Source: Henriciella algicola
GTDB taxonomy: Bacteria > Pseudomonadota > Alphaproteobacteria > Caulobacterales > Hyphomonadaceae
NCBI RefSeq assembly: GCF_003576245.1
Contig: NZ_QWGA01000007.1
Location: 248,001-312,000, forward strand
DNA length: 64,000 bases
Direction of reading: 5' to 3'
The translations under genes and the position numbers were made by a program. Within the stretch, counting starts at the first letter, position 1; each line of letters starts with the position of its first letter. Under the pieces are notes generated by a model that worked only from the letters and a program-made list of their open reading frames with translations, was not told the origin of the DNA and searched no databases. This document shows positions 15,530-27,131 of the stretch, piece after piece.

Positions 15530-16606
15530 ATGAGTGCATTCATCCAGGAACATGGACTGCTTTTCGGCTGGCTGACCGTCATTGGTCAGATCCTGCTGTT
15601 TACGGTTGTCCTGCTGCTTTCGCTGGCCTTCCTCCTGCTCATGGACCGCAAGGTCTGGGCAGCTGTGATGATGCGCAAAGGCCCCAACGTTGTCGGGCCT
15701 TTCGGCCTGCTTCAGAGTTTTGCGGACTTCGGCAAATTCCTGCTGAAGGAAATCATCATTCCGGCGGGCGCGAACAAGACGGTCTTCCTTCTGGCGCCCA
15801 TCCTGTCGCTGACACTGGCATTTGCCGCCTGGGCCGTGATTCCGGTTGCGCCAGGCTGGGTCGTTGCTGACCTTAATGTCGGCATTCTTTACCTGTTCGC
15901 CGTCTCCTCGCTTGGTGTCTACGGCATCATCATGGGCGGCTGGGCATCGAACTCGAAATACCCGTTCCTCGGCTCGCTGCGCTCTGCAGCGCAGATGGTG
16001 TCTTATGAAGTCTCTATCGGCTTCATCATCATCACGGTGATCCTTCTCGTAGGATCGATGAACCTCAGCGACATCGCGAACAACCAGTCGGGCGGCTTCT
16101 GGACCTGGCACGTGTTCAGCTTCAACAACATCATACTGTTCCCGGTGATGGTGGTCGTCTTCGTGATGTTCTTCATCTCGGCGCTGGCTGAAACCAACCG
16201 CCCGCCATTCGACCTTCCGGAAGCGGAATCCGAACTCGTAGCCGGCTATCAGGTGGAGTATTCCTCCACGCCGTACCTCCTTTTCATGATCGGTGAGTAT
16301 CTCAACATCGTGCTGATGTGCTCGATGATGACGCTGCTCTTCCTTGGCGGCTGGCACGGGCCAATTCCGTTCGGCGAAGAGTTCGTCTCGAACTTCCCGG
16401 TCTGGATGGTCAATCTTGGTCACCTCGCCTGGTTCATGGCGAAGACCGTTTTCTGCTTCTTCCTGTTTGCACTCGTGAAGGCTGTCGTGCCGCGCTATCG
16501 CTATGACCAGCTGATGCGCCTTGGCTGGAAGATCTTCCTTCCGACCTCGCTGGCCGCCGTCTTCATCGTTGCAGGCTATGTCGTTTACACAGGAGTTCAG
16601 GCATGA
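15530..16606 (+). CDS. nuoH: NADH-quinone oxidoreductase subunit H
   Basis: Membrane subunit linking the peripheral arm to the proton-pumping arm and lining the quinone chamber. The 358 residues show about eight membrane helices. Conserved blocks are [42 protein letters not shown] and [29 protein letters not shown], the last bearing the acidic loop near the quinone entry. The 3' end overlaps nuoI by four bases (ATGA). Confidence 0.97.
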   Translation: MSAFIQEHGLLFGWLTVIGQILLFTVVLLLSLAFLLLMDRKVWAAVMMRKGPNVVGPFGLLQSFADFGKFLLKEIIIPAGANKTVFLLAPILSLTLAFAAWAVIPVAPGWVVADLNVGILYLFAVSSLGVYGIIMGGWASNSKYPFLGSLRSAAQMVSYEVSIGFIIITVILLVGSMNLSDIANNQSGGFWTWHVFSFNNIILFPVMVVVFVMFFISALAETNRPPFDLPEAESELVAGYQVEYSSTPYLLFMIGEYLNIVLMCSMMTLLFLGGWHGPIPFGEEFVSNFPVWMVNLGHLAWFMAKTVFCFFLFALVKAVVPRYRYDQLMRLGWKIFLPTSLAAVFIVAGYVVYTGVQA

Positions 16607-17088
16607 ACATCGTTCAGTCCCTCCGCGGCGCCATGATGACGGACTTCCTGCATGCCTTCAAAATCGGCATCCAGGAAATGTTCAAGCGCAAGGCGACCGT
16701 GAACTACCCGTTCGAGAAGAACCCGCTCAGCCCGCGTTTCCGCGGCGAGCATGCGCTGCGCCGTTATCCGAATGGCGAAGAGCGCTGCATCGCGTGCAAA
16801 CTCTGCGAAGCGATCTGCCCAGCACAGGCGATCACCATTGAGGCGGAGCCGCGCGAAGATGGTTCGCGCCGCACGACCCGCTATGACATCGACATGGTGA
16901 AGTGCATCTATTGTGGCTTCTGTCAGGAAGCCTGCCCGGTAGACGCCATCGTCGAAGGGCCAAACTTCGAATTCGCGACCGAAACCCGCGAAGAACTGTA
17001 TTACGACAAAGACCGTCTGCTTGCGAATGGCGACCGCTGGGAGCGCCTCATCGCACGCAATCTTGAACTCGACGCGCCGTACCGTTAG
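16603..17088 (+). CDS. nuoI: NADH-quinone oxidoreductase subunit I
   Basis: The 23 kDa 2x[4Fe-4S] ferredoxin-like subunit carrying clusters N6a and N6b. Both motifs are complete in the 161 residues: [16 protein letters not shown] (about 66-81) and [16 protein letters not shown] (about 105-120). The start overlaps nuoH. A 61-bp gap then separates it from nuoJ, the largest gap within the operon. Confidence 0.97.
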   Translation: MNIVQSLRGAMMTDFLHAFKIGIQEMFKRKATVNYPFEKNPLSPRFRGEHALRRYPNGEERCIACKLCEAICPAQAITIEAEPREDGSRRTTRYDIDMVKCIYCGFCQEACPVDAIVEGPNFEFATETREELYYDKDRLLANGDRWERLIARNLELDAPYR

Positions 17089-17149
17089 GGCGGGGCGCCT
17101 TCACTTTCCTGCAGCGGTCTGACCGCTGGCAACATTGGGGCTCACACCG

Positions 17150-17740
17150 GTGGAACTCATCGCCTTTTACATATTGGCAGCGATCGTGACGGTCTCGGCA
17201 GTCGCCGTGATTGCCGCCAAGAACCCGGTTCATTCCGTGCTCTGGCTGATCACGGCCTTCTTTACATCTGCGGGCCTGCTCGTCCTGATCGGGGCGGAGT
17301 TCCTCGCCATGTTGCTGGTCGTCGTCTATGTCGGCGCGGTCGCGGTGCTCTTCCTGTTCGTGGTCATGATGCTGGATGTCGATTTCGTCGAGCTGAAGCA
17401 GGGCACGCTGGGCTACTGGCCGTTTGCCGCCCTGGTGGGTGTCGCATTCGCGGCCGAGATTGCGCTGGTGACCTTTGCGCGCGCCACGACAGGTGATGAG
17501 ATCAACGCCAATCCGGGCGCGGCAACAAACGCCGAGGCCATCGGGCAGGTGATGTACACCGAATACCTGCTGCTGTTCCAACTCTCCGGTATCATCCTGC
17601 TGGTCGCCATGATCGGCGCGATTGTCCTGACTCTGCGCCACAAGCCGCATGTGAAGCGCCAGAACATCGCCAAGCAGACCGCACGCACCCGCAAGGATGC
17701 GATCCGCCGCATCGACGTTGAGTCAGGCAAGGGGCTTTAG
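17150..17740 (+). CDS. nuoJ: NADH-quinone oxidoreductase subunit J
   Basis: Membrane-arm subunit (ND6 homologue) whose third helix contains the pi-bulge region thought to transmit coupling. Five membrane helices are visible in 196 residues; the block NPVHSVLWLITAFFTSAGLLVLIGAEFLAMLLVVVYVGAVAVLFLFVVMMLD is diagnostic. There is no ATG near the start: a GTG at 17150 (preceded by GGGG about nine bases upstream) or a TTG at 17135 are the options, and the GTG fits the usual N-terminus better. The C-terminus is basic. Confidence 0.93.
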   Translation: MELIAFYILAAIVTVSAVAVIAAKNPVHSVLWLITAFFTSAGLLVLIGAEFLAMLLVVVYVGAVAVLFLFVVMMLDVDFVELKQGTLGYWPFAALVGVAFAAEIALVTFARATTGDEINANPGAATNAEAIGQVMYTEYLLLFQLSGIILLVAMIGAIVLTLRHKPHVKRQNIAKQTARTRKDAIRRIDVESGKGL

Positions 17741-17743
17741 GTC

Positions 17744-18052
17744 ATGGATATTACCGTCAATCACTTCCTGGCTGTCTCGGCTATCCTGTTCACGGTGGGT
17801 GTCGTCGGCATCTTCGTGAACCGCAAGAATATTATCGTCATCCTGATGGCGATCGAGCTCATCCTTCTGTCCGTCAATATCAACCTGGTCGCCTTCTCGG
17901 TGTTCTCGGGCACGATTGTCGGCCAGATCTTCGCCATGCTGGTTCTGACAGTGGCTGCTGCCGAAGCGGCCGTCGGGCTCGCCATTCTCGTTGTTTTCTT
18001 CCGCAATCGCGGCGACATCGCCGTCGAGAGCATCGACCTGATGAAGGGCTAG
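17744..18052 (+). CDS. nuoK: NADH-quinone oxidoreductase subunit K
   Basis: Small membrane subunit (ND4L homologue) of 102 residues and three helices with the two membrane glutamates used in proton transfer ([14 protein letters not shown] and [13 protein letters not shown]). It starts three bases after nuoJ and ends seven bases before nuoL. Confidence 0.97.
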   Translation: MDITVNHFLAVSAILFTVGVVGIFVNRKNIIVILMAIELILLSVNINLVAFSVFSGTIVGQIFAMLVLTVAAAEAAVGLAILVVFFRNRGDIAVESIDLMKG

Positions 18053-18059
18053 GCCGGAT

Positions 18060-20213
18060 ATGCTTCCTGATTTTGCACTTCTCTTCATCGTCCTGGCGCC
18101 GGGCCTCGCTGCCCTGATCGCCGGGGTGTTCCAGAAATATGTGACCGATACCGGCGCCATGGTGATCACGACCGGTACGGTCGGGCTTGCTGGCATCCTG
18201 TCGGTCATCCAGCTTTTCATGTTCGCCTTTGGCGGCGGTGTCGCGGAGGCGGTGCATACCGCAGCGCCAGCAGCCGGGGATCATGGGGCGGCCGTCGTCG
18301 CGCCGGTCCAGCACATCATCACGCTGCTGAACTGGATGGATGTTGGCCAATTCCAGGCTGACTGGGCGCTCCGCGTCGATGCGATGTCCATCGTCATGAT
18401 GGCGGTCATCACGGGCGTTTCCGGCCTCGTCCACCTCTATTCATGGGGCTATATGAGCGAAGACCCGCACCGGGCGCGGTTCTTTGCCTATCTGTCGCTC
18501 TTTACCTTCATGATGCTCATGCTGGTGACGGCGGACAATTTCATCCAGCTCTTCTTTGGCTGGGAAGGTGTTGGTCTCGCGTCCTACCTGCTCATCGGCT
18601 TCTGGTATACGAAAGCAGCCCCGAACAGCGCTGCCATCAAGGCCTTCGTGACAAACCGCGTCGGCGACTTCGGTCTCGCGCTCGGTATCATGGGTGTGTT
18701 CGTGGTGTTCGGTTCGGTTGAGTTCGAGCCTGTGCTGAGCGCCATCCGTGAGAATGCGACCGTAACGCCGCTGGCGCTTGCTGAGGCTGCGCCGATCCGC
18801 GAGCTGATCGTGCCATTCCTCGGCCTCAACGTTCCGGCGCTTGAGCTGATCGGTGTGCTTCTCTTCATCGGTGCAATGGGTAAGTCGGCGCAGTTCTTCC
18901 TGCACGTCTGGCTGCCGGACGCCATGGAGGGCCCGACGCCGGTTTCCGCGCTCATTCACGCCGCGACCATGGTGACGGCGGGTGTCTATCTCGTCTGTCT
19001 CGTATCGCCGATCTATGAGTACGCACCGTTCGCTGCCGGCATGGTGACGCTGATCGGTGCTGTGACCGCGCTTTATGCGGCGACGGTCGGCATGGCGCAG
19101 AACGACATCAAGCGCGTCATTGCGTATTCAACGTGTTCGCAGCTTGGCTACATGTTCTTTGCCGCTGGTATCGGCGCCTATCAGGCCGCGATGTTCCACC
19201 TGTTCACGCACGCCTTCTTCAAGGCGCTTCTCTTCCTCGGGGCAGGCTCTGTCATTCACGGGATGCACCATGAGCAGGACATGCGCCGCATGGGCGGTGT
19301 CGCGAAGTTCATGCCGCTGACCTATGCCGCGATGATGATCGGTACGATTGCCATCATCGGTCTTGGTATTCCGCACACATCGTTCGGTTTTGCAGGCTTC
19401 TTCTCCAAGGATGCCATCATCGAGACGACGTTTGCGGCCGGATCGAACGGTGTGAGCTTTGGTGTGCTCGCCTTCATCTTCGGTATCGTGGCTGCGCTGC
19501 TGACCAGCTTCTATTCCTGGCGCCTCATCTACATGACGTTCCACGGCCCGCGTGAGGACTCGATCCCGGCAGAGGCGCATGGTCATGATGATCACGCTGC
19601 GCATGACGATCATGGCCATGATGACCATGGCCATCATGGCGACCCGCATGAGAGCCCGCTCGTCATGCTGATCCCGCTCGGTCTCCTGTCGCTCGGGGCG
19701 ATCTTTGCCGGCTTTGTCTTCTACGACTCCTTTGTGGGTCACCATCAGGCCGAGTTCTGGGCTGGCGCGATCTACAACGCGGCGGACAACACCGTGCTGG
19801 CTGACAAGTACAATGTGCCGGAATGGGTGTTCTGGGCGCCGCTCTTCGTGACGGTGACCGGCTTTCTGATCGCGACCTTTACCTATTTCTTCAACCGGGG
19901 TTTCGGGGCGAAGATCGCGGCATCGGGCGGCCCACTGCACAGCCTGTTCGCCAACAAGTGGTACTTTGACGAGATCTACAATGCGACCTTCGTCAAGGGC
20001 ACGAGCTGGCTGGGCGGCTTCTTCTGGAAAACCGGCGACAAGCGCATCATTGACGGCTTCGGCCCGGATGGCGTGACGTCGCTCGTTCGGTGGGGCTCGC
20101 GCCGTCTGTCGGCCATGCACACCGGTTATCTTTATCATTATGCATTCGTGATCATCCTTGCGGCCCTCGTCTTTGGCGCGGTGATCTTCTGGCGTGTCGG
20201 AGGCGCGGGCTGA
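18060..20213 (+). CDS. nuoL: NADH-quinone oxidoreductase subunit L
   Basis: The largest antiporter-like proton-pumping subunit (ND5 homologue), 717 residues with about 14-16 helices and the long lateral helix at the C-terminus. Core blocks: [21 protein letters not shown] with the conserved Glu, [33 protein letters not shown] with the functional Lys region, and [14 protein letters not shown] cytoplasmic or periplasmic loop at about 507-531 is very rich in histidine and aspartate (repeats of [10 protein letters not shown]), which could bind metal ions. The stop overlaps nuoM as TGATG. Confidence 0.97.
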   Translation: MLPDFALLFIVLAPGLAALIAGVFQKYVTDTGAMVITTGTVGLAGILSVIQLFMFAFGGGVAEAVHTAAPAAGDHGAAVVAPVQHIITLLNWMDVGQFQADWALRVDAMSIVMMAVITGVSGLVHLYSWGYMSEDPHRARFFAYLSLFTFMMLMLVTADNFIQLFFGWEGVGLASYLLIGFWYTKAAPNSAAIKAFVTNRVGDFGLALGIMGVFVVFGSVEFEPVLSAIRENATVTPLALAEAAPIRELIVPFLGLNVPALELIGVLLFIGAMGKSAQFFLHVWLPDAMEGPTPVSALIHAATMVTAGVYLVCLVSPIYEYAPFAAGMVTLIGAVTALYAATVGMAQNDIKRVIAYSTCSQLGYMFFAAGIGAYQAAMFHLFTHAFFKALLFLGAGSVIHGMHHEQDMRRMGGVAKFMPLTYAAMMIGTIAIIGLGIPHTSFGFAGFFSKDAIIETTFAAGSNGVSFGVLAFIFGIVAALLTSFYSWRLIYMTFHGPREDSIPAEAHGHDDHAAHDDHGHDDHGHHGDPHESPLVMLIPLGLLSLGAIFAGFVFYDSFVGHHQAEFWAGAIYNAADNTVLADKYNVPEWVFWAPLFVTVTGFLIATFTYFFNRGFGAKIAASGGPLHSLFANKWYFDEIYNATFVKGTSWLGGFFWKTGDKRIIDGFGPDGVTSLVRWGSRRLSAMHTGYLYHYAFVIILAALVFGAVIFWRVGGAG

Positions 20214-21706
20214 TGGGCAATTTCCCAATTCTGACAGCGGTCACCTTCCTGCCGCTGGCTGGTGCCTTGCTGATCATGCTTGTGCAGGCAGCCACGGGCA
20301 GCAATGGCCAGGATGAAGAGACGCGTGGGCGCCAGTCGCTCATGGCGGGCCTGATCTTCTCGGCGGCCACTTTCGTGGCGTCGCTGGTCATGCTGGCGAG
20401 CTTCGAGGTCGATGCGCCGGGCTATCAACTTGTCGAACAGGTGAGCTGGTTTGCCGGCATCCAGTACAAGCTGGGCATTGATGGCATGTCGCTTCTGCTG
20501 ATCCTGCTGACGACGCTGCTGACGCCGATCAGCCTCATTGCGTCCTATGGCACGGTGAAGCACCGCCTGACCGAATATACGATCGCGTTCCTCGTCCTCG
20601 AGACCTTCATGATCGGCGTGTTCTGCGCGATGGACCTCGTCCTGTTCTATGTCTTCTTCGAAGCAGGCCTCATCCCGATGTTCATCATCATCGGTGTGTG
20701 GGGCGGGGCGGACCGTATCTACGCCTCGTTCAAATTCTTCCTCTACACGCTGCTCGGCTCGCTCTTCATGCTGGCGGCCATCGTCTTCATGTACCTGCAG
20801 GCTGGCACGTCCGACATCATGGTGCTGGAGACCTATGCCTTCGCACCTGAAGTGCAGACCTGGTTGTGGCTTGCCTTCTTTGCGTCATTCGCGGTGAAGC
20901 TGCCCATGTGGCCGGTCCACACCTGGCTTCCGGATGCGCACGTTCAGGCGCCGACGGCCGGTTCTGTGATCCTGGCAGGCGTATTGCTGAAGATGGGCGG
21001 CTATGGCTTCCTTCGCTTCTCGCTGCCGATGTTCCCGGATGCGAGTGAGTTCTTCCAGCCTATGATGTTCGCGCTGTCGGTGATTGCCATCGTCTATGCA
21101 TCGCTTGTCGCTTTCCGCCAGACCGACATGAAAAAGCTGATCGCCTATTCGTCCGTCGCCCATATGGGTTTCGTGACGCTCGGCATCTTCTCCTTCACCG
21201 AGGTCGGCGTGCAGGGCGCGATCTTCCAGATGATCTCGCACGGGCTTATCTCCGGCGCGCTCTTCCTCATCGTCGGCATGGTCTATGACCGCGTTCATAC
21301 CCGTGAGATCGCAGCCTATGGCGGCCTCGTGAACAAGATGCCGATCTATGCGGCCATCTTCATGCTGTTCACCATGGCCAATGTCGGCCTGCCTGGCACC
21401 AGTGGCTTTGTCGGGGAAATCCTGACCATGACAGGCGCCTTCCAGGCCTCCACCTGGGCAGCAGCTGGCGCGGCGCTCGGTGTGATATTCTCGGCTGTCT
21501 ACATGCTGACGCTCTACCGTCGCACGGTTTTCGGCCCGGTTACCAACCCGGCGCTCGAAAACATCACCGATGTCGGCAAGAAGGACCTTGTCACCATTGT
21601 CCCGCTCATCATCGGCACCATCCTGCTTGGCGTCACGCCAAATCTCGTATTCGACATCACGCGCGAAAGCAGCCTGCGCGCGCTTCAGATGATCACCGGA
21701 GGATAG
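20213..21706 (+). CDS. nuoM: NADH-quinone oxidoreductase subunit M
   Basis: Antiporter-like proton-pumping subunit (ND4 homologue), 497 residues with about 14 helices. Blocks [21 protein letters not shown] (with the key Glu), [37 protein letters not shown] and [12 protein letters not shown] are diagnostic. The start at 20213 overlaps the nuoL stop; the longer frame from 20090 lies inside nuoL and is rejected. Confidence 0.97.
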   Translation: MGNFPILTAVTFLPLAGALLIMLVQAATGSNGQDEETRGRQSLMAGLIFSAATFVASLVMLASFEVDAPGYQLVEQVSWFAGIQYKLGIDGMSLLLILLTTLLTPISLIASYGTVKHRLTEYTIAFLVLETFMIGVFCAMDLVLFYVFFEAGLIPMFIIIGVWGGADRIYASFKFFLYTLLGSLFMLAAIVFMYLQAGTSDIMVLETYAFAPEVQTWLWLAFFASFAVKLPMWPVHTWLPDAHVQAPTAGSVILAGVLLKMGGYGFLRFSLPMFPDASEFFQPMMFALSVIAIVYASLVAFRQTDMKKLIAYSSVAHMGFVTLGIFSFTEVGVQGAIFQMISHGLISGALFLIVGMVYDRVHTREIAAYGGLVNKMPIYAAIFMLFTMANVGLPGTSGFVGEILTMTGAFQASTWAAAGAALGVIFSAVYMLTLYRRTVFGPVTNPALENITDVGKKDLVTIVPLIIGTILLGVTPNLVFDITRESSLRALQMITGG

Positions 21707-21715
21707 AGGCACATT

Positions 21716-23140
21716 ATGCTCGACTTTCAGGCGATGATCTCTGCCATTGGCCCGGAGCTGCTGCTTGCGCTCGCTGGCCTGGCCGGTGTGCTTGCTGGCG
21801 CTTATATGGGCGACCGTTTCAACGGCCTGTCCTTCAAGCTGGGCGCGGCTACGCTCCTGCTGGCCGCACTCGTTGTCATCATGAACTGGGAAGGCGGCGA
21901 AGCCTTTGGCGGCCTCGTCACGACCGGCCCGTTCGTGAACTTTGCCAAATGTATCAGCTTCGTAGCCGGTGCCGTGACGCTGCTCATGGCTGAGGGTTTC
22001 CTCAAGCGCCATGAGACGATCCGTTACGAATACCCGCTTCTGGTGATCTTTGCCTCACTCGGCATGGGGATCATCCTTTCGGCGTCGAACCTGATGACGC
22101 TCTATATGGGTATCGAGACGCTCAGCCTTTCGTCCTATGTGCTGGCATCGTTCCACCGCGACTCGATCCGCTCTTCGGAAGCCGGCCTGAAGTATTTCGT
22201 TCTGGGCGCGCTGGCCTCGGGCATCCTGCTTTACGGCATTTCGCTGGTCTATGGTTTCACCGGGTCGGTCGACTATGGCGATATCGCGAGTTCTGAGCGC
22301 ACGATTGGCCTTGTTTTCGGCATGGTGCTGATGATTTCCGGCATGGCGTTCAAGGTGTCGGCAGCGCCGATGCACGTCTGGACGCCGGACGTCTATGAAG
22401 GCGCGCCGAGCCCGGTTGTCGCCTTCTTCGCGACGGCGCCGAAAATGGCGAGCATGGTGGTCTTCGCAAACCTGCTCTTCACCGCGTTTTCTGGCGTGTT
22501 CGAAGACTGGCAGATGATCATCGGCATCATTGCGACGCTTTCGATGCTGATTGGCGCCTTCGGTGCGCTGATCCAGACGAACCTGAAGCGGCTTCTTGGT
22601 TATTCCTCGATCGCCAATATGGGCTATGCGCTGGTCGCTGTCGCGGCAGGTGCCGAGTATGGCGCGGCAGCGCTTCTGGTGTTCATGACGACCTATGTCA
22701 TCGCATCCATCGGTCTCTTTGGCGGTGTCCTGTCGATGCGCCGCGAAGGCGGTATGGTCGAGAGCATTGATGAGCTCGCTGGCCTTGTGCGCCGCCGTAC
22801 GGGTCTTGCCATCGCGCTGACGATCCTCGTGATTTCGGTTGCAGGTTTCCCGCTCGCCGTTGGCTTTATCGGTAAGCTGGTCGTGTTCCAGGCAGGCTGG
22901 AATGCCGGTCTCCTGCCGCTGCTCATCGTGCTGGTGCTAAGCTCCGTGATCGCATTCGGTTACTATCTCCGCATCATTCTGGTGATGTGGGTGAAGGAGC
23001 CAGCAGAGCGGTTCCAGCCGGTAGGTGCGACGGTGGCCCTTTCGGTCTATGCGGCCGCGGCTGCCTGTCTTGTTCTCTTCGTCTTCGTGTCGCCATTCAT
23101 TGACTGGGCGACGCAAGCGTCGGCCGGGTTCATTCAGTGA
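21716..23140 (+). CDS. nuoN: NADH-quinone oxidoreductase subunit N
   Basis: Antiporter-like proton-pumping subunit (ND2 homologue), 474 residues with about 14 helices. Blocks: [79 protein letters not shown] and [18 protein letters not shown]. It is the last nuo gene; its stop overlaps the birA start (GTGA), so the transcript probably continues. Confidence 0.97.
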   Translation: MLDFQAMISAIGPELLLALAGLAGVLAGAYMGDRFNGLSFKLGAATLLLAALVVIMNWEGGEAFGGLVTTGPFVNFAKCISFVAGAVTLLMAEGFLKRHETIRYEYPLLVIFASLGMGIILSASNLMTLYMGIETLSLSSYVLASFHRDSIRSSEAGLKYFVLGALASGILLYGISLVYGFTGSVDYGDIASSERTIGLVFGMVLMISGMAFKVSAAPMHVWTPDVYEGAPSPVVAFFATAPKMASMVVFANLLFTAFSGVFEDWQMIIGIIATLSMLIGAFGALIQTNLKRLLGYSSIANMGYALVAVAAGAEYGAAALLVFMTTYVIASIGLFGGVLSMRREGGMVESIDELAGLVRRRTGLAIALTILVISVAGFPLAVGFIGKLVVFQAGWNAGLLPLLIVLVLSSVIAFGYYLRIILVMWVKEPAERFQPVGATVALSVYAAAAACLVLFVFVSPFIDWATQASAGFIQ

Positions 23141-23898
23141 GACCAGACGCACCAGTTCTCTGGTTCGACGAGATCGACAGTACGAATGAAGAAGCTCGCA
23201 GGCGGGCGCAGGCCGATGATTTCGGACCGGTCTGGATTGCCGGACGCAAGCAGACCGCTGGTCGTGGTCGCCTTGGCCGCCAATGGGATTCGCCAACCGG
23301 CAATCTGTTTGTCACCGCCCTGTTTGAAGAAGAGGGCGGGCTGGTAAAGGCGACCCGCTACCCCTTCGCTGCCGGGCTCGCCATACTCGATGCCGCGTCG
23401 GCCTTCATCGAAGGCGGTCAGCTTCAGCTGAAATGGCCGAATGATGTGCGCGCGAGTGGCCAGAAGCTTTGCGGTATTCTGGTTGAGGCTGGCACCACGA
23501 CGGCGAAGTCCTGCTGGGTCGCGTGTGGCATGGGGGTGAATGTCCGGTTTGCGCCTGAAGGCGCAGGGCAGGCGGCAACGAGCCTGCTGGACCTTGGCGC
23601 ACCTCAGATCGTCAACGCAGAGATGTTTCTCGACGCGCTTCGTCCTGCTTTCGTGAAACGCAGCGCGCAGGCCTCATCTGACTTTGAGAGCCTGCTCGCC
23701 GATTGGCAAAAGCATGCCGAAGGACTGGGCAAGCAGGTGACTGTCGGCAAAGGCGCTGACGCGCAGAGCGGCATCTTCAAGGGTGTCGGCCCAGATGGCG
23801 CGCTGCTACTTGCAAGTGCTGACGGGACGACGCACACGATCCGTGCAGGCGATGTGGAGCTGGTAAAGGAGATTGGCAGTCATGCTGCTCGCGATTGA
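23137..23898 (+). CDS. birA: Biotin--[acetyl-CoA-carboxylase] ligase
   Basis: Activates biotin as biotinyl-AMP and attaches it to the biotin carboxyl carrier protein and other carboxylases. The 253 residues have the catalytic signature [28 protein letters not shown] (about 30-57) and [20 protein letters not shown] (about 103-122). There is no N-terminal winged-helix domain, so this is a monofunctional ligase and not a biotin-operon repressor. It starts with GTG overlapping the nuoN stop and runs 17 bases into the coaX frame. The link with nuo is an alphaproteobacterial gene-order habit, not a functional pathway. Confidence 0.93.
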   Translation: MRPDAPVLWFDEIDSTNEEARRRAQADDFGPVWIAGRKQTAGRGRLGRQWDSPTGNLFVTALFEEEGGLVKATRYPFAAGLAILDAASAFIEGGQLQLKWPNDVRASGQKLCGILVEAGTTTAKSCWVACGMGVNVRFAPEGAGQAATSLLDLGAPQIVNAEMFLDALRPAFVKRSAQASSDFESLLADWQKHAEGLGKQVTVGKGADAQSGIFKGVGPDGALLLASADGTTHTIRAGDVELVKEIGSHAARD

Positions 23899-24667
23899 TG
23901 TCGGCAATACGAATACGGTCTTCGCGCTCCATGATGGCGAGGACTGGGTCGCCATGTGGCGCAGCGCCACTGACGCGCGCCGGACGGCTGATGACTATAT
24001 CGTCTGGCTCGAGCCCCTGATGAATATGCGCAAGGTGTCGAGCTATGACATCGATGCGTGCGTGATTTCCTGCGTGGTGCCGCAGGCGCTGTTCAACTTC
24101 CGCAACCTTGCCCGCCGCTATTTCGCGACTGAGCCGCTGGTCGTTGGTGAAGCCTCGGTGGAGCTTGGTGTTCCCATTCGCATCCCGCGCCCTGAACAGG
24201 TGGGTGCTGACCGTCTGGTCGCCGCAATCGGAGCGCACATTGCTTATCCGGGCGCGCTGATCGTGATCGATAGCGGCACGGCAACGACGCTGGACATCGT
24301 CGGCCCGGATGGCGGGTTTGAAGGCGGCATCATCAGCCCCGGCATCAACCTCTCCATGCGCGCGCTGCACGATGCAGCGGCCCAGCTGCCGCGAATTGCC
24401 ATTCAACGGCCAGAGAAGATTATCGGCGACTCGACCGTGGCCGCGATGCAGACGGGCGTCTTCTGGGGCTATATCGACCTCATCGACGGCCTTGTCAGGC
24501 GCGTGAAGGAAGAATACGGCCAGCCGATGACAGTCATTGCGACCGGCGGCGTTGCCTCGCTCTTTGAAGGTGCGAGCGCGACCATCGACCATTACGACCA
24601 GACCCTGATGGAGTCTGGGCTTCTGGAGATTTACCGCCGGAACCGGAAAGGATCCGATGCCAAATAA
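23882..24667 (+). CDS. coaX: Type III pantothenate kinase
   Basis: Catalyses the first step of coenzyme A synthesis, phosphorylating pantothenate. The 261 residues show the ASKHA-fold phosphate motif [16 protein letters not shown] (Asp near 6), [12 protein letters not shown] (about 103-114) and [12 protein letters not shown] (about 127-138). ATG 23882 is preferred over a TTG nine bases upstream because it starts the first beta strand. It overlaps birA by 17 nt and rnj by 11 nt, so all three are translationally linked. Confidence 0.95.
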   Translation: MLLAIDVGNTNTVFALHDGEDWVAMWRSATDARRTADDYIVWLEPLMNMRKVSSYDIDACVISCVVPQALFNFRNLARRYFATEPLVVGEASVELGVPIRIPRPEQVGADRLVAAIGAHIAYPGALIVIDSGTATTLDIVGPDGGFEGGIISPGINLSMRALHDAAAQLPRIAIQRPEKIIGDSTVAAMQTGVFWGYIDLIDGLVRRVKEEYGQPMTVIATGGVASLFEGASATIDHYDQTLMESGLLEIYRRNRKGSDAK

Positions 24668-26336
24668 GGACACGCCCGAACTCGTCTTTCTTCCGCTTGG
24701 GGGCTGCGGCGAAATCGGAATGAACCTGAATGCCTATGGCTATGGCCCGGCGCATGACAGGCGCTGGATCCTTGTGGACCTTGGCGTGACCTTTGGCGAC
24801 GACACCACGCCGGGCATCGACCTCATCACGCCTGACCCTGAATTCATCGTCGAGCATGCTGACCAGATCGACGCGATCTTCCTGACGCATGCGCATGAAG
24901 ACCATATCGGGGCTGTTGGGCTGCTATGGCCGCGGTTGCGCGCGCCGCTTTATGCGACGCCGTTTACCGCCCATCTCGTCGCCGGTAAGCTGGCCGAGCG
25001 CGGGCTGAAACATGTCGATGTGAATGTGGTGCCTCTGGAGGGCGAGGTCGAAGCTGGGCCTTTCAAGGTCCGCTACATGACGCTGACGCACTCCATTCCG
25101 GAGCCGAATGCGCTCGCCATCGAGACGCCTGCCGGGACGATCCTACACACAGGTGACTGGAAGATCGACCCTGATCCGTTGATCGGCGAAGGCGTCGATG
25201 TCGATGGGCTGAAAAAGCTCGGAGACGAAGGCGTGCTGGCCATGATCTGCGACAGCACGAACGTCTTCGTCGATGGCGAAAGCGGCTCTGAAGCGACCGT
25301 GCGCAAGAATCTGATCGAGCTGATTGGCGGGCTGAAGGGCAGGGTGGCTGTGGCGACCTTTGCGTCTAACGTCGCACGCGTGTCGACCGTGATCGAAGCG
25401 GCGCGTCAAGCGGGGCGGAGTGTCTGCCTCGCGGGCCGCAGCATGCACAAGATCGTCGATGCGGCCGTCCAGACGGGCGTGCTGAAAGACCTGCCTGACC
25501 TCGTCAATGAGGCCGATGTGGGCAGCTTCCCGGCAGACAATATCCTGATCCTCTGTACAGGCAGCCAGGGCGAGGAGCGCGCTGCGCTGGGCCGGATTGC
25601 GGCCAATACGCACCGACATATCTCGCTGAATGCCGGGGATACGGTCATCTTTTCCTCGCGTGTCATTCCGGGCAACGAGAAGGGCATCTTCGAGATGCAA
25701 AATGCGCTGGCCGAAAAGGGCGTGCGCATCATCACCGACAAGATGTCGAAAGACGTTATCCACGTGTCCGGCCACCCGGCGCGTGATGAGCTGGAACGGA
25801 TGTATCAGTGGGTGCGCCCGCGTATTTCCGTGCCGGTCCATGGCGAGCGGCGGCATATCGTAGAGCATGCAGGCTTTGCCCGCTCCATGCAGGTGCCCGA
25901 AGCTGTGACGCCCCGCAATGGTGACATGATCCGGCTTGCCCCCGGGAAAGCCGAAGTGATCGACACGGTGCCCCACGGCAGGCTGCACCTTGATGGTAAC
26001 CGGCTGGTGCCTGCAGGCTCTGAAGGCCTGAAGGAGCGGATTGCGATCTCGAAGTTCGGCTATGTGTCGGCCAGCGTGTCCTTTGATGAAACGGGCAGCA
26101 TTGCTGACGGGCCACATCTCGCGGTACGCGGCATGTCGGAAGAAGACGGTAGCCTCGCCGATGAGTCCGTCGATGCCATTGAAGCTGCCTGCGACGAGGC
26201 GCTCGATGGTCTTTCGCGCAAAAAGCGCCTAGATGACGACGCAGTTGAAACCACGCTGGTGCGGGCCATCCGCAAGGCGTGCGAGAGGACCTTCGGGCGC
26301 AAGCCGCTGGTCGATGTCATGGTTATGAGAGTGTGA
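24657..26336 (+). CDS. rnj: Ribonuclease J
   Basis: Metallo-beta-lactamase/beta-CASP ribonuclease with endo- and 5'-3' exonucleolytic activity, active in rRNA maturation and mRNA turnover. The 559 residues include the zinc motif HAHEDHIGA (His 78, His 80, Asp 82, His 83), the [13 protein letters not shown] strand and, in the beta-CASP part, [18 protein letters not shown] and [32 protein letters not shown]. Length and domain order match RNase J. Its ATG overlaps the end of coaX by 11 nt. Confidence 0.94.
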   Translation: MPNKDTPELVFLPLGGCGEIGMNLNAYGYGPAHDRRWILVDLGVTFGDDTTPGIDLITPDPEFIVEHADQIDAIFLTHAHEDHIGAVGLLWPRLRAPLYATPFTAHLVAGKLAERGLKHVDVNVVPLEGEVEAGPFKVRYMTLTHSIPEPNALAIETPAGTILHTGDWKIDPDPLIGEGVDVDGLKKLGDEGVLAMICDSTNVFVDGESGSEATVRKNLIELIGGLKGRVAVATFASNVARVSTVIEAARQAGRSVCLAGRSMHKIVDAAVQTGVLKDLPDLVNEADVGSFPADNILILCTGSQGEERAALGRIAANTHRHISLNAGDTVIFSSRVIPGNEKGIFEMQNALAEKGVRIITDKMSKDVIHVSGHPARDELERMYQWVRPRISVPVHGERRHIVEHAGFARSMQVPEAVTPRNGDMIRLAPGKAEVIDTVPHGRLHLDGNRLVPAGSEGLKERIAISKFGYVSASVSFDETGSIADGPHLAVRGMSEEDGSLADESVDAIEAACDEALDGLSRKKRLDDDAVETTLVRAIRKACERTFGRKPLVDVMVMRV

Positions 26337-26344
26337 GGGATAAA

Positions 26345-26776
26345 ATGGCTGAAGACTTCAAACTGGGCCCGCTGAACCATGTCGGTGTTGCTGTGCCGTC
26401 GCTTCCCGATGCGATCGAGACCTACAAGACGCTGTATGGCGCGACCGACATTACCGAGCCGTTCGACATGCCTGCGCAGGGCGTGAAAGTCTGCTTTGTG
26501 AACCTGCCGAACAGCCAGATCGAGCTGATCGAGCCGCTGAACGAAGAAAGCCCGATCCATAACTTCATCCAGAAGAACCCGAAGGGCGGCCAGCACCATG
26601 TCTGCTTCGAAGTGGCTGATATTCATCAGGCCGTCGAGGTGATGAAGACGCGCGGCGCGACCGTGCTTGGTGAGCCACGTATTGGCGCGCATGGGACCCC
26701 GATTGTCTTCGTGCACCCCAAGAACTCGAACGGTGTCCTCGTCGAGCTGATGGAGACCCCGAAGGGCGACCACTAA
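26345..26776 (+). CDS. mce: Methylmalonyl-CoA epimerase
   Basis: VOC-fold enzyme that interconverts (2R)- and (2S)-methylmalonyl-CoA, linking propionyl-CoA carboxylation to the mutase. The 143 residues contain two VOC half-repeats: LNHVGVAVPSLPDAIETYKTLYGA (His near 11) and the second with GGQHHVCFEVADIHQAV (His near 85-86) and the final metal Glu in GVLVELMET. The ATG at 26345 is used; the frame from 26279 overlaps rnj. It overlaps the next gene by one base (TAATG). Confidence 0.93.
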   Translation: MAEDFKLGPLNHVGVAVPSLPDAIETYKTLYGATDITEPFDMPAQGVKVCFVNLPNSQIELIEPLNEESPIHNFIQKNPKGGQHHVCFEVADIHQAVEVMKTRGATVLGEPRIGAHGTPIVFVHPKNSNGVLVELMETPKGDH

Positions 26777-27018
26777 TGTCACTGGTCGGCGGTATCGTCA
26801 TCTTCTGCATATCCTGGTGGATGTGCCTGTTCGTCGTCCTGCCGATTGGCGTGCGCGGCCAGTTCGAGGATGGCGAAATCCCGGAAGGCACTGAAGAGGG
26901 CGCACCGGCTGAGCCGATGCTGGCCAAGAAAGCGGTCTGGGCGACGATTGGCGCGGTGGTGTGCACGGCAATCGCCGGCATCATCGTCGTGCCATTGCTG
27001 CGCTTTTACGGCGCCTGA
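26776..27018 (+). CDS. DUF1467 family small membrane protein
   Basis: The predicted product is 80 residues with two membrane helices (about 5-25, CISWWMCLFVVLPIGVRGQ, and 53-75, WATIGAVVCTAIAGIIVVPLL) joined by an acidic loop EDGEIPEGTEEGAPAEP. The pattern ISWW...LP.GVR..E.G....GT..GAP matches DUF1467, an alphaproteobacterial family of unknown function that I recall between mce and proS in other genomes. The start overlaps the mce stop, so it is co-translated. Confidence 0.85.
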   Translation: MSLVGGIVIFCISWWMCLFVVLPIGVRGQFEDGEIPEGTEEGAPAEPMLAKKAVWATIGAVVCTAIAGIIVVPLLRFYGA

Positions 27019-27131
27019 GCAACCCGGCGTGAAAAAGCGCTGCGTGCTTGCAGGCGCACACTAGCCAATTGCAGCGACTGACAATAACACAGGGGGCCGC
27101 GACCCGCCTTGTTAGGAGTGAGCCAGTCTCA

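Noticed and set aside
20885-22012. 375-codon minus-strand frame opposite nuoM and nuoN
   Set aside because: Antisense shadow with His/Glu/Arg-rich composition typical of reverse-strand reading of membrane proteins.
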